Assembly: GCF_009882985.1 (NCBI RefSeq) | Contig: NZ_WTUZ01000040.1 | Location: 186,001-250,000 of the forward strand | Length of the DNA: 64,000 nt | Direction: 5' to 3' | Origin: Paenibacillus silvestris | Lineage (GTDB): Bacteria > Bacillota > Bacilli > Paenibacillales > NBRC-103111 | Shown: in pieces, positions 7,757 to 16,758 of the stretch | Layout of the letters: each line of letters begins with the position of its first letter | How positions within the stretch are numbered: the stretch's first letter is position 1 | Notes under the pieces: model-generated | Databases searched by the model: none | The model's input: the letters and a program-made list of their open reading frames with translations, nothing else | What the model was told of the DNA's origin: nothing | Program-made: the position numbers and the translations under genes

Positions 7757-9070
7757 TCAGTAGTTTCCTTTAGCCTTCTCTTCCTCAAATGCTTTTTGCT
7801 TGTTCTTAACGACATCAGCGCCAGTTTTCTTCCCAGCTATTAACTCCTGTAGATCGTTCATCGTAACATCATTAATCTTCTGAGGCATTAGAACGTCAAT
7901 ATTATAGGAAAGCCCTGCTGGAGTTGCTGATAAGCTTACGACTTCTTTAAAGAGAGAATTAGCATTAATTGCATTCACATCAATAGGTAATGGCGGAATA
8001 ATATTAGCCTCATACCAGATTTTCGCCGTATCCGTAGAGAACATATAATCCAGGAATTTGACGGTTTCATCAGGATGAGCTGAGCCGGAAGAGACTGCAA
8101 AGGTGCCGCCAATTCCACCAGGTGCCATAAGCGGCAAGTTAGGCTTAACCGATGGAAGCAAGAAGAAACCAACATCTTCTTTCAAGTTCTCAACCATACC
8201 GGATACCATCCAAGTACCTGTCATCCGCATAGCAGCTTTACCTGTGAAGAATTCTTTATTCCCGTCATCATAAGAGATCGCTAGCGGGCTTTTCGTTGTA
8301 TAACCGTCAGTAATCAATTTCTTAAAGGTATCTAAGGCTTCAGCGAAAATAGGTTGATCAAAGCTCTTTTGACCGTTTAGCACCGCTTCGATCTCCGTTT
8401 TACCTGCAACTGCTGTATAAAACATGCTTTCGATATGGAAAGCTGGCCATTGGTCTTTGTCATCCAAGGAGATGCCGACGATGCCTTTATCTTTGGCGGC
8501 TTTACAAATAGCCAGGAATTCATCGTATGTTTTAGGCACATTGACACCTAAATCCTTGAAAATCTTTTTGTTATAGTAAACACCCAACATCTCGACTTGC
8601 GTGCCCACGCCATAAATCTTTTTGTTAAATGTATTTCGTTCCTGAATCCATGAAGGGAATCGTTTATTCCAGCCCAAGCTTTCGGATTTGGCGGTTAAAT
8701 CCATCAGCAAGTTTGCTTTTGCAAGCACTCCTAGATAACCAGGACCTGCATCGTAAGCAAACAGATCCGGTCCTTCTTTACTTAGTAAGGCTGGCTTAAT
8801 TAATTTACGCTGATCATCCGCTTTCATCGAAGACCTCTTAATCTTGATGTTGCTATTTTGTTTTTCAAAATTAGCTATAATGGCGTCCATAGCCTTGGAT
8901 TGCGTGGGGTCTGTATAGTTATCCCAGAAATTAACGGTTACCGCCTCTCCACTTTTCACACCTTCGGCAGGTTTCGCTGCTTCCTTCACAGGAGCTTTGG
9001 TTGAACAAGCTGACAATACCAAGCTGCTAGCTAATAGTATCGGGACTATAGATTGAAAAATTTTTCTCAT
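7757..9070 (-). CDS. Sugar-binding lipoprotein of CUT1 ABC transporter
   Basis: An extracytoplasmic solute-binding lipoprotein. The signal peptide MRKIFQSIVPILLASSLVLSAC ends in an LSAC lipobox, so Cys22 is lipidated and the protein sits on the outer face of the membrane. The mature protein has the SBP_bac_1 fold, seen in VTVNFWDNYTDPTQSKAMDAII and KFLDYMFSTDTAKIWYE. I start at the ATG at 9070 because GGGAGAGA lies about 7 nt upstream; a longer frame would overlap the preceding gene. The ligand is unknown; neighbouring isomerase and dehydrogenase genes suggest a sugar or sugar derivative. Confidence 0.93.
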   Translation of the reverse strand: MRKIFQSIVPILLASSLVLSACSTKAPVKEAAKPAEGVKSGEAVTVNFWDNYTDPTQSKAMDAIIANFEKQNSNIKIKRSSMKADDQRKLIKPALLSKEGPDLFAYDAGPGYLGVLAKANLLMDLTAKSESLGWNKRFPSWIQERNTFNKKIYGVGTQVEMLGVYYNKKIFKDLGVNVPKTYDEFLAICKAAKDKGIVGISLDDKDQWPAFHIESMFYTAVAGKTEIEAVLNGQKSFDQPIFAEALDTFKKLITDGYTTKSPLAISYDDGNKEFFTGKAAMRMTGTWMVSGMVENLKEDVGFFLLPSVKPNLPLMAPGGIGGTFAVSSGSAHPDETVKFLDYMFSTDTAKIWYEANIIPPLPIDVNAINANSLFKEVVSLSATPAGLSYNIDVLMPQKINDVTMNDLQELIAGKKTGADVVKNKQKAFEEEKAKGNY

Positions 9071-9096
9071 CTTAGATCTCTCCCTGTCATTTTGGA

Positions 9097-9900
9097 TTAA
9101 CGCTGCAAACAACTACGTAGAAACTGTAAGGTTTCTTGTAGTAACTCCCTCTTCTCCTCACCAATTCTGCACTCCATCGATAAGTAACCTTTGTAATTCA
9201 GCTTTTGCAAGGTTTGGAAAGGTGTGCGGAAATCCGTGTGAGCCTTACCGGGAAGCTGCCGGTTGCTGTCAGCCAAGTGAAAGTAGCCCAGTGAATTGTA
9301 ATCGGTTTCAATGGTCTGCGAGATATCAGCCTCTTCCATATTCATGTGAAAGAAATCACCCAATACTTTTAAATGCGAACTGTTGACCTCATGGATGAGT
9401 GAAGCAGCTTGGGAAACGGTATGCAGCATATGATCCTCATAGCGGTTTAACGGTTCAATAAAAAGGTTCACTTGCAGCTTTTCAGCATGCTCTGCAATTT
9501 GCATCAGAGAATCAAGTAGTGCCCTGCGGTCATCTTGTTCTTCACGTGGCAATACTTGATGCGGTAGTGATTTCGAGAACATGCCATAGGCTGCCGGAGC
9601 GATAATCCCTTGAGCACCCAACATTGCTGCGTATCTCAGTGAGTCCTGAATATCCGCCACAGCTTGCAAACGTTTGGTTTCATCGAAATGTCCGATCCAG
9701 TTGCGATACCCACCGCAAATGGCTGTCAGCGGAATTCCTGAAGCCTGAATAGCTGTTTGAAGCTCAGCGGCAATCGAGTCATTCAATGGTTTTTGAAATA
9801 GATTCAGTTCGACTCCATCGTACCCAACCTCTTGGGCCATTTGAAATACTTCTGTATAATTCGACAACCCCGTTAACTTATCTTGAATAGCGAACTTCAT
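9097..9900 (-). CDS. Sugar phosphate isomerase/epimerase-like TIM-barrel protein
   Basis: A xylose-isomerase-like TIM barrel (AP endonuclease 2 superfamily) of 267 residues. Metal and substrate ligands typical of the family are visible: LFIEPLNR (Glu after beta5), VLGDFFHMNMEE (Asp and His after beta6), YFHLADSNR (His-Ala-Asp after beta7) and YLSMECRIG (Glu after beta8). Such enzymes epimerise or isomerise keto-sugars or inositol derivatives. The start at 9900 has AGGTGA about 7 nt upstream. It sits between the AraC regulator and the transporter, so it probably acts on the imported substrate. Confidence 0.88.
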   Translation of the reverse strand: MKFAIQDKLTGLSNYTEVFQMAQEVGYDGVELNLFQKPLNDSIAAELQTAIQASGIPLTAICGGYRNWIGHFDETKRLQAVADIQDSLRYAAMLGAQGIIAPAAYGMFSKSLPHQVLPREEQDDRRALLDSLMQIAEHAEKLQVNLFIEPLNRYEDHMLHTVSQAASLIHEVNSSHLKVLGDFFHMNMEEADISQTIETDYNSLGYFHLADSNRQLPGKAHTDFRTPFQTLQKLNYKGYLSMECRIGEEKRELLQETLQFLRSCLQR

Positions 9901-9930
9901 GTGCATGTCACCTACGATTTCCTTTGAAAT

Positions 9931-10788
9931 TTATGTTTTTGTCACATAGCCATCAATTTTCTTTCTATTGAGCTCTCGATAATGCGATGGTGAGGTCCCA
10001 ACATACGTTTTGAACAATCGAGTGAAATTAGGGATTCCACTGAATCCTAATGATTGAGCTATTTCTGTAATGGAGAGCTGGCTCGTAGTAAGTAATGTCT
10101 TTGCTTTATGGATTTTCATTTCGCGCTGCACTTGAATAGGTGATCTCCCGTACAACTCTTTGAACCGATTGCTGACGTAAGTTGGATGCATATTCAATTC
10201 TTTAGCAAATTGTGACAATGAGAACTCTTGCTCAGGATGTTGAATAATCTTCGCCAAAATTTCCATGAAGCTGCGTGATTGGATATTGGAGCCAGCCTGC
10301 TGGTCCATATGAATAGCACTCTCGAGAACTAAGTAAATTAATTCTAGCGCTTTCGCCTTCCGCAGGATCGTTGTAGGTAAGAAGCCGGTTTGCTTTTTAA
10401 GCTCATTGTATTGAAGGAAAACCCTTTCGAATTCTTCTGAATCCTTTAACTTGAAGGTGTACGGAATTTGAAAGAGCTTTAATACATCAATAACTCCACC
10501 TATTTCGAATGTAAAATGCGACCATAAAAAGACAGATTCATCTGGATTTTCTTTGAAATGATCATGAGCTACATTCGGCGGGATTAGAATAACCGTCCCT
10601 GGTTCAATCGAAAATAACTCGTCCCCGATTCTCAGTTTAGCAATGCCTTTCTTATGATAGGACATGACATAACAGGGCCGAACTCGGTTAAAGGTCTTCA
10701 TTTCTCGCCTCGTATGGATATCGAATTGGATGATATTTAGAACGGCATTTTGGAGTAATAGATCCAAATCCATCACATCTTCCGACAT
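9931..10788 (-). CDS. AraC-family regulator with cupin sensor domain
   Basis: A 285-residue transcription factor. The N-terminal part is a cupin-like ligand pocket (GIAKLRIGDELFSIEPGTVILIPPNVAHDH, about residues 48-77). The C-terminal part has two AraC helix-turn-helix motifs (FSLSQFAKELNMHPTYVSNRFKE and LSITEIAQSLGFSGIPNFTRLFK). It lies inside the cluster, 38 bp after the dehydrogenase gene and 30 bp before the isomerase gene, and is the obvious candidate local activator responding to the imported sugar. AAGGGGGT precedes the ATG. Its binding site is not evident. Confidence 0.93.
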   Translation of the reverse strand: MSEDVMDLDLLLQNAVLNIIQFDIHTRREMKTFNRVRPCYVMSYHKKGIAKLRIGDELFSIEPGTVILIPPNVAHDHFKENPDESVFLWSHFTFEIGGVIDVLKLFQIPYTFKLKDSEEFERVFLQYNELKKQTGFLPTTILRKAKALELIYLVLESAIHMDQQAGSNIQSRSFMEILAKIIQHPEQEFSLSQFAKELNMHPTYVSNRFKELYGRSPIQVQREMKIHKAKTLLTTSQLSITEIAQSLGFSGIPNFTRLFKTYVGTSPSHYRELNRKKIDGYVTKT

Positions 10789-10826
10789 AGAACCACCCCC
10801 TTACGCTCAATTTCTCTATAAAAAGT

Positions 10827-11882
10827 TTAAAACATAACACCTAATTTAATACTTTTCTCTGGTGTTCGGTCTACATATTGCTCATAGCCTGCAGCAGCCT
10901 CCTCGAAAGGAATCACAGGATCTACGATCTCTTCACAATGCAGTTGATTCGATGCCAATAAACGCCAACATTCTTCTTGAATTCGTTTCCAGCTCCAACG
11001 TGGGTGATCCGGATTCGGCTCACTGCATGCACGTGAGAAAACAATTTTTGCATTGTTGAAATGAGCTTCCATTCCTAGATTCAAACCACCTTTAAAGGGT
11101 CTGGCCCAACCAACGAATGCGATTGTACCTCCGTATGCTAATCCTCTTAAGCACGCTTGCAGCGCATGTTCGTTCGCACTAGTCTCAATGATGACATCTA
11201 CCCCCAGCTTGTTCGTCGCTTTTTTTAACGCCAGACCGACATCCTGCGTTAGAGGATCGAAGGCTTCATCGGCCCCTGCTCGGATAGCAGCTTCTCTTCG
11301 TTTCTGTATGGGATCTATAACGGCAACATAGCTCGCACCAGCTAGCTTTGCCATTTGGGCAGCAATTGCTCCAATCGCTCCTAGTCCTGATATAGCAACA
11401 CGATCTCCTAGTTTTACTTGTCCATCACGAATGCCACCAAGTGCAAATTGTGCTGGGTCGAAGCACACGGCATTTTTCCATAACATATCTACCGGCATTT
11501 TCATCAGGCGCTTTGCATTAACGGTGTTCACCACTTGGGATTCACGTATGCCCCCATACCCGCAGAGCCGCTCCCCAACTTCATATCCTTGCACATCAGG
11601 TCCAAGCTCCGTTATCTGGCCGACCCATTGATTCCCGATATTCCATTTACCAAAAAGGTCCCCAACAGCTTCTGTGGAACTTCGCGTTATAAATAACTGC
11701 CATTCGTTGTCATAAACGGACTCCATTTGGTTTCTTTCTCCGCGAAAATCAGCTAGTTCCGACCCATGCTTCGGAGAAGCATATTGAACTTTAACTCGAA
11801 CTTGACCTGATTCTAGAGGAACATCCTCATAGTTAAGTAATTCAGCTTTACGTGGTGCAGTTGCAACAAGTTGCTTGGGCAT
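10827..11882 (-). CDS. MDR-superfamily (zinc-type alcohol) dehydrogenase with atypical zinc site
   Basis: A two-domain medium-chain dehydrogenase of 351 residues: a GroES-like N-terminal domain and a Rossmann domain with the NAD(P) motif ISGLGAIGAIAAQMAKLAG. The acidic VIDP end of beta2 favours NAD. The usual first zinc ligand (Cys in a CGTD-like stretch) reads SPKHGSELADFRG instead, and the four structural-zinc cysteines are absent. Zinc-dependent chemistry is therefore uncertain. It likely oxidises a sugar alcohol or keto-sugar. It is the first gene of the catabolic cluster, 155 bp after the ThuB-like gene. Confidence 0.85.
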   Translation of the reverse strand: MPKQLVATAPRKAELLNYEDVPLESGQVRVKVQYASPKHGSELADFRGERNQMESVYDNEWQLFITRSSTEAVGDLFGKWNIGNQWVGQITELGPDVQGYEVGERLCGYGGIRESQVVNTVNAKRLMKMPVDMLWKNAVCFDPAQFALGGIRDGQVKLGDRVAISGLGAIGAIAAQMAKLAGASYVAVIDPIQKRREAAIRAGADEAFDPLTQDVGLALKKATNKLGVDVIIETSANEHALQACLRGLAYGGTIAFVGWARPFKGGLNLGMEAHFNNAKIVFSRACSEPNPDHPRWSWKRIQEECWRLLASNQLHCEEIVDPVIPFEEAAAGYEQYVDRTPEKSIKLGVMF

Positions 11883-11953
11883 GACAGAAACCTCCTAGTC
11901 ATTCTATCTGAAAGTGGGATGTATTAACATCATTTATCAGAAACATTTCTCTT

Positions 11954-11969
11954 TGTTATACGCTTACAT
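11954..11969 (-). promoter_or_regulatory. Weak cre-like site upstream of the dehydrogenase
   Basis: Minus-strand ATGTAAGCGTATAACA matches the CcpA cre consensus core (TGNNARCGNWWW) with two mismatches at the 3' side. It lies between a TATAAT-like box and the gene start. Confidence 0.3.
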
Positions 11970-12037
11970 CTTTATTATAAATGGATTTTTCTTTAATTAT
12001 ATGGCGCTAATAAATAGATATTTATCACTAATACAGG

Positions 12038-13192
12038 TTAACTTATTTTCACCCATTGCTCCGTGCGATGACTTTCCAGAATTGCATCTATGACACTCAT
12101 GATTTGATTTCCATCATCAAAGTTGGCAAATGACCTAACAGCTGCTGTGGACTTAAGGCTCGGATCACGAACAACCGAATAAAAATCAATCAGCATATTT
12201 TTCAACGCATCCGGCCAACCCTCTTGATGACCACCTGGGTAATGGGCAAGCTGCGCAGCTGACTCACAAAGCAGCCTTGGATCTGAACTTAGCTCAACAT
12301 TTGCTTGATCTCGATGACCGATCCACAAGGAATGAGGATTCTCTTGGTTCCAGGCCAGCGATCCTTGTTCAGCAGCTATTTCAAAAAACAGCTTGTTCTT
12401 ACGCCCTGCACTTACCTGTGAAATCGTAAATACGCCTTGAATCCCGTCTTCAAAATGAACAAGCACACTGCCGTAATCCTCTGTTCTCATAGCGATCTCT
12501 TCATATTCTGGATCAGACTGCCCTTTAAGCATGCCAGCTGTTTCAGGTGGCTTTAGGCGTGTGGGATGAACGGTTTTCAAATCAGCAAATACTTTTACAA
12601 TTTTTTTGCCTAACACATACTGAACCGTATCACACCAATGCGAACCAATATCTGCTAAAGCTCGTGAAGCTCCATTGTATGCTGGTTCTAATCGCCAATT
12701 GTAGTCCGTACGGTGTAACAACCAGTCCTGCAAAAAGCCGCCATAAACCAGATTTACTTGTCCATAAGTCAGCTTGCTTATTCGATGTTTCGCTTCGGCA
12801 ATCAGTGGGAAATGACGATAATTGAACGCTACGCCACTTACTCCTCTGCTATTTTGAGCTAATAATGCCAGCTCTTTGGTCTGAATACTGCTAAGCCCTA
12901 ACGGCTTTTCCGATAAAATATGCTTGCCCGCCAATAGGACCTCTCGATTAATTGCATAATGCAAATAATTAGGCGTACAGTTATGGACGGCCATGATGTC
13001 GTTATCTTGAATCAGCTCGCTCGCATCCCCATAAGCTTTGGGAATCCCGTATTCCTCAGCAATCTGCTGGGCTTTCTCCATGCTGCTTGCAGCAACGGCG
13101 GCTACCCTTAAATAGGGAATACGCCGAATAGCTTCCATATGCGCTTTGGCCGAAAATCCCGTACCAACGATTCCGATGTTAATGACCTTCAT
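12038..13192 (-). CDS. Gfo/Idh/MocA-family oxidoreductase, ThuB-like
   Basis: An NAD(P)-dependent sugar oxidoreductase. The Rossmann motif is IGIVGTGFSAKAHMEAI at the N-terminus; the catalytic lysine is in the EKPLG motif (ILSEKPLGLS); the substrate-domain signature ALADIGSHWCDTVQYVLG contains the conserved Asp and His. I place the start at ATG 13192 (MKVINIGIVG), with GGAG about 10 nt upstream; a longer frame is possible but unlike the family. Its ATGA start overlaps the stop of a deleted thuA remnant, the arrangement of thuA-thuB, where the products oxidise trehalose-type disaccharides to 3-keto forms. The substrate is therefore likely an oligosaccharide, by inference. Confidence 0.9.
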   Translation of the reverse strand: MKVINIGIVGTGFSAKAHMEAIRRIPYLRVAAVAASSMEKAQQIAEEYGIPKAYGDASELIQDNDIMAVHNCTPNYLHYAINREVLLAGKHILSEKPLGLSSIQTKELALLAQNSRGVSGVAFNYRHFPLIAEAKHRISKLTYGQVNLVYGGFLQDWLLHRTDYNWRLEPAYNGASRALADIGSHWCDTVQYVLGKKIVKVFADLKTVHPTRLKPPETAGMLKGQSDPEYEEIAMRTEDYGSVLVHFEDGIQGVFTISQVSAGRKNKLFFEIAAEQGSLAWNQENPHSLWIGHRDQANVELSSDPRLLCESAAQLAHYPGGHQEGWPDALKNMLIDFYSVVRDPSLKSTAAVRSFANFDDGNQIMSVIDAILESHRTEQWVKIS

Positions 13193-13350
13193 CTTATCTG
13201 CTCCAAAGGTTCCATTTTGCCGAATTGCAGGCGAGGTCCGTCGACAGGAGCAACCCACTTGGCAGCATTTGCAATGACTTTCCTAATTTGTGGATGATGA
13301 TACGTTCGATACGTTTCATGCCGAAACTCGTTCCAAACCAATATGTTCAC
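13189..13350 (-). pseudogene. thuA: Internally deleted thuA remnant
   Basis: This 53-codon frame starts at a GTG with GAGGG about 7 nt upstream. It begins with NILVWNEFRHE, the N-terminal signature of ThuA (a glutamine-amidotransferase-fold protein of about 240 residues). It continues without a break into HETYRTYHH..KVIANAAKW, the ThuA C-terminus that normally follows GKIFYFRPG. The join falls at the shared His-Glu pair of RHE and GHE. About 185 central residues are missing, including the whole core fold, so the product cannot work as ThuA. The frame and the ATGA coupling to the next gene are intact, so it may still serve as a translated leader for it. Confidence 0.75.
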
Positions 13351-13411
13351 GGTGTTACCCTCTTTCGGAATAGCTGTATTAGGGACATGTTTCAAATTCA
13401 CTTCAAACAAT

Positions 13412-13443
13412 AAAGCCCTTACATGAATTGTACGTAAGGGCTT
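13412..13443 (-). promoter_or_regulatory. Inverted repeat, candidate operator upstream of thuA remnant/thuB-like gene
   Basis: AAGCCCTTAC / GTAAGGGCTT is a perfect 10-bp inverted repeat with an 11-nt spacer. The 13-mer ATGTAAGGGCTTT on the minus strand (13412-13424) recurs exactly upstream of the CUT1 binding protein at 16759-16771. There is no T run, so a terminator is unlikely. Confidence 0.5.
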
Positions 13444-13502
13444 ACGAATTATAAATGGCGCTGCTAAATAGGAATTTGGCATTTATACAGGTTTACAAGA
13501 AT

Positions 13503-13532
13503 AAATAAAAACGTCCACTCATAGAGTGAACG
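13503..13532 (-). terminator. Intrinsic terminator of the second CUT1 operon
   Basis: Minus-strand stem CGTTCACTC / GAGTGGACG (one G-U pair), loop TAT, then TTTTTATTTATT. Confidence 0.88.
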
Positions 13533-13549
13533 CCTTCACAGAAACAATA

Positions 13550-14434
13550 TTAATCTTTCACTGAGCCTTGCATAAGACCGGCAATAAATTGGCGGCTAAA
13601 TATAGAGAAAACAATGATGAGCGGCACGGTAGCCATTAGCGTAGCAGCCATGACCATAGAATAATCCGTGCTGTATACCCCGTTCATAGAGGCAATCAAC
13701 ATCTGAATGGTAAACTTTTCCTGCACTGAAATAACGACAAGCGGCCATAAGTAATCGTTCCACGAGCCGAGAAAAGTGATAATCCCCAGAGTTGCAAGTG
13801 CGGGACGCAGGACTGGAAGTGCCACTCTCCAGTACAAATCGAAAGAGTTGCAGCCGTCTATACGACCTGCATTAATAAGTTCATCATGCACGACAGAGGC
13901 TGTATATTGCCGCATCCAGAAGATACCGAACGCACTGGCCGCTCCTGGCACGATGAGCGCTTTGAGATCATTGATCCAGCCAAGTTTTTGCATAATGATG
14001 AATTGTGGAATTAGTCCTAACTGCTGCGGTACCATCATCGTCGCTAACAAGAAGAAGAACAAGGGTGCTTTTGCTGGAAATTGGAACTTCGCAAAGGCAA
14101 ATCCCGCTAAAGAACAGAAAAATAACACCAACAGCATATGAGTACCAGCAACGATCAGACTGTTGCCAAATGAACGGAAGAAACCAACATGATCAAGCAC
14201 TTTTCCAATATTGACGAGCAACTGGTCCCCTGGCAGAAGCCGAGGTGGAAAACGGAACATATCAGCCGTTGTCGCTGTGGACATCACAAGCAGCCAGTAG
14301 AATGGAAACAAGGATAGAATCGCCCCGGTGATCATGACAACGTGGAGCCAGATTGTGCCTGGCGCTCTCGTCTTTTTCACAGAAATGCCAGTGATTACCC
14401 GTCCGAAGGCTACTTTGGAAGACGATGGCACCAT
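13550..14434 (-). CDS. CUT1 sugar ABC transporter permease, MalG type
   Basis: An inner-membrane permease with six predicted spans. The EAA loop reads ELINAGRIDGCNSFDLYWRVALPVLRPAL and the C-terminus QFIAGLMQGSVKD is MalG-like. The start is the ATG at 14434, overlapping the stop of the upstream permease as TGATG, with GGGAGGGA just upstream; this implies translational coupling. It is the last gene of the second CUT1 operon and is followed by a strong terminator. Confidence 0.93.
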   Translation of the reverse strand: MVPSSSKVAFGRVITGISVKKTRAPGTIWLHVVMITGAILSLFPFYWLLVMSTATTADMFRFPPRLLPGDQLLVNIGKVLDHVGFFRSFGNSLIVAGTHMLLVLFFCSLAGFAFAKFQFPAKAPLFFFLLATMMVPQQLGLIPQFIIMQKLGWINDLKALIVPGAASAFGIFWMRQYTASVVHDELINAGRIDGCNSFDLYWRVALPVLRPALATLGIITFLGSWNDYLWPLVVISVQEKFTIQMLIASMNGVYSTDYSMVMAATLMATVPLIIVFSIFSRQFIAGLMQGSVKD

Positions 14435-15324
14435 CAGACTCCCTCCCCTCTTGAGACGAATTTCCAGTTCACGAATGAGAATATGCCAATAATGATAAAC
14501 AGCATCCACGCAACTGCGGAAGCATAACCGAACATTTGATTACCAAATGCCTGATTATACAGATACAACACTAACGTTAGTCCGCCTTTCGTTGCTCCGC
14601 CGGTATTGCCAACCAAAATGAGCGGTTCCGTAAACAGCTGCATACCGCCAATTGTCGAGAGAATTACCGTAAAAAGAATGATTGGCTTCAGAAGCGGCAA
14701 TGTAATGCTGAAGAACTGCTGCTTCCGGCTAGCTCCGTCAATTGTAGCAGCCTCGTACAAATCATGCGGAATACTCTGAAGACCTGCCAAGTAGATGATC
14801 GCGTTATAGCCGGCCCAACGCCAGATCACCATGAGTGAGATGGCAACTTTCACCCAAAACGGATCATTGATCCACTCAATGCGAGGTAGGCCTATCGCCT
14901 GCAGCAGACCGTTAATGAGACCGAATTGGCTTCCAAAAAAAGAGCCGAATATGATGGCAACCGCTACAATTGAAGTAATATTGGGCAGAAAGTACACTGC
15001 ACGATAAAAGTCCTTAAACCGCATAAAAGCTGCATTAAGTAAAAAGGCAATCACGAGCGCAGCGAACAGCTGAGGCACCGTGGACAGAAACCAAATAACA
15101 AAGGTGTTGCCCACTGATGTCCAGAATTCAGGATCGTCCGTTAATAGATTGCGAAAATTGCGGAGCCCTACAAACTCCATCGGTCCGAGCCCATCCCAGG
15201 AATGAAACGCTAAGTACAGCGAGAACAGGATGGGAAACAGACTGAAAGCGATAAAGAGAATATAAAACGGTGAAATCATTACGTAGGGCGCCAGATGGGC
15301 TTTGAACCCTTTCATCGGCTCCAC
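14434..15324 (-). CDS. CUT1 sugar ABC transporter permease, MalF/UgpA type
   Basis: A 296-residue inner-membrane permease with six predicted spans. The ATPase-docking EAA loop reads DLYEAATIDGASRKQQFFSITLPLLKP. The N-terminus (APYVMISPFYILFIAFSLFPILFSLYLAFHSWDGLGPMEFVGLRNF) matches UgpA/MalF proteins of Gram-positives. It lies 90 bp after the binding-protein gene and overlaps the next permease by one base. Together with its neighbours it forms an importer, probably for an oligosaccharide. Confidence 0.93.
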   Translation of the reverse strand: MEPMKGFKAHLAPYVMISPFYILFIAFSLFPILFSLYLAFHSWDGLGPMEFVGLRNFRNLLTDDPEFWTSVGNTFVIWFLSTVPQLFAALVIAFLLNAAFMRFKDFYRAVYFLPNITSIVAVAIIFGSFFGSQFGLINGLLQAIGLPRIEWINDPFWVKVAISLMVIWRWAGYNAIIYLAGLQSIPHDLYEAATIDGASRKQQFFSITLPLLKPIILFTVILSTIGGMQLFTEPLILVGNTGGATKGGLTLVLYLYNQAFGNQMFGYASAVAWMLFIIIGIFSFVNWKFVSRGEGV

Positions 15325-15414
15325 ATCCTATCCTCATAAGATATACCTTCAGGGAGCAATTTCGCTTCCATCACCGCCATGGGCTAGTGAAACGAGATTG
15401 CCCCCTATTGGCCT

Positions 15415-16722
15415 TTATTTATTCTTCAACTTCGTTTTTGCCTTCTCGACGAGTGACCAGAACTCTTTATCCGGATCTTTCGTTTTATCTACAGCTACAG
15501 CTTGCATGCCATCGCCAATAATATCCGCAACTGTTTGATAGTTTGGTCCTTTACGCTGTACTTTTACGTCCTTAGCTACCTCGGAGTACAGCACACCTAG
15601 CTTCTGATTGCCCCAGAACTCATAGCCTGTTTCTGTGAAAGCCTTGTCCCCATATACGGATGGTGTTGAAGGGAAGTTACCAGATAGTTTAAATACTTCA
15701 AGCTGCTGAGGAGCAGAAATCAGCCAACTAATAGCTGTATAGGCTTCCTTCGCGTATTTCGATTCCTTCGGAATGGTTAGGAATGAACCTCCCATGTTGC
15801 CTGTACCTTCTGGAATTTTGGCTGCACGCCATTTGCCTTTTGTATCAGGAGCACGCGTCTCGACATGTCCCCGGCCCCAAGCCGCTGATATGTATGTGGC
15901 AATCTTGCCTGAGTTTAGTGCAGCGGAATACTCTTGGAGAGCATTCTTTTGATCATAGCTGCCTGCAATGCCCATATCTCTAGCCTTCTTAAAATAATCC
16001 AATGCCTTCTTCACTTGCGGATTCTTCTCAATGATGAGCTGATCGTCCTTGTCGAAGTACAATTCATCCCCCTGATCGCGAATGGCACCGAATAATTCGT
16101 TCGGATTGGATAAAATATCAGCCCCTGTTTTCTCTTTTAGCGTTTTGCCTGCAGCTAGGAAATCGTCCCATGTCTTGATTTTGGCTGCTACGTCAGCAGG
16201 CTCGGAAGGCAATCCCGCTTGTTGGAATAAGTCCTGCCGATAATAGAGCACCATCGGGCCGATATCCGTTGGAAGACCAAGCTGCTTCTCACCAACAGTG
16301 GATTGTTTCCATTTCCAATCGAGGTAATCTTTTGCCAACTCCTTGGCACCAAAAGTATTCAGATCATTAAATTTATCAGGGTATTTCAGAAACTGATCCA
16401 ATTGGGAAATATCGATCATCGCAATATCCGGAGCTCCTGAGCCGGCTGACATAGCCGTTAGAAGCTTTTTATGCGAGTCTTCCCATTTGTAGATTTGCGG
16501 AATGATCTCGATGTTGGGATGTGTGCGGTTAAACTCTGGTATGATCTTTTCGAATGAAGCGCCCTGCCAGAACCACATTTGCAATTGAACTTTCTTGCCA
16601 TCACTTGCTTTCGCATCCGCTTTCACTGCTTCCGGAGCTCCTCCACCACTGCTGCAAGCACTGAGAAGGAGGACAGAAGCCATTAACATACCTAAGGCCT
16701 TACCCTTCGACACGTTTTTCAT
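15415..16722 (-). CDS. Sugar-binding lipoprotein of the second CUT1 transporter
   Basis: An extracytoplasmic solute-binding lipoprotein of 435 residues. The signal peptide ends in LLLSACSSGGG (lipobox LSAC). The mature part has the SBP_bac_1 pattern (VQLQMWFWQGASFEKIIPEFNRTHPNIEIIPQIYKW). The C-terminal region (APQQLEVFKLSGNFPSTPSVY) is shared with the binding protein encoded at 18019-19308, so the two are paralogues: this one serves transport, the other is embedded with the sensor kinase. A 13-mer shared with the thuA/thuB promoter region lies 37 bp upstream of the start. Confidence 0.93.
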   Translation of the reverse strand: MKNVSKGKALGMLMASVLLLSACSSGGGAPEAVKADAKASDGKKVQLQMWFWQGASFEKIIPEFNRTHPNIEIIPQIYKWEDSHKKLLTAMSAGSGAPDIAMIDISQLDQFLKYPDKFNDLNTFGAKELAKDYLDWKWKQSTVGEKQLGLPTDIGPMVLYYRQDLFQQAGLPSEPADVAAKIKTWDDFLAAGKTLKEKTGADILSNPNELFGAIRDQGDELYFDKDDQLIIEKNPQVKKALDYFKKARDMGIAGSYDQKNALQEYSAALNSGKIATYISAAWGRGHVETRAPDTKGKWRAAKIPEGTGNMGGSFLTIPKESKYAKEAYTAISWLISAPQQLEVFKLSGNFPSTPSVYGDKAFTETGYEFWGNQKLGVLYSEVAKDVKVQRKGPNYQTVADIIGDGMQAVAVDKTKDPDKEFWSLVEKAKTKLKNK

Positions 16723-16758
16723 CGATTAACGCTCCCTTCAAATTTCGAGCCTATTAAG

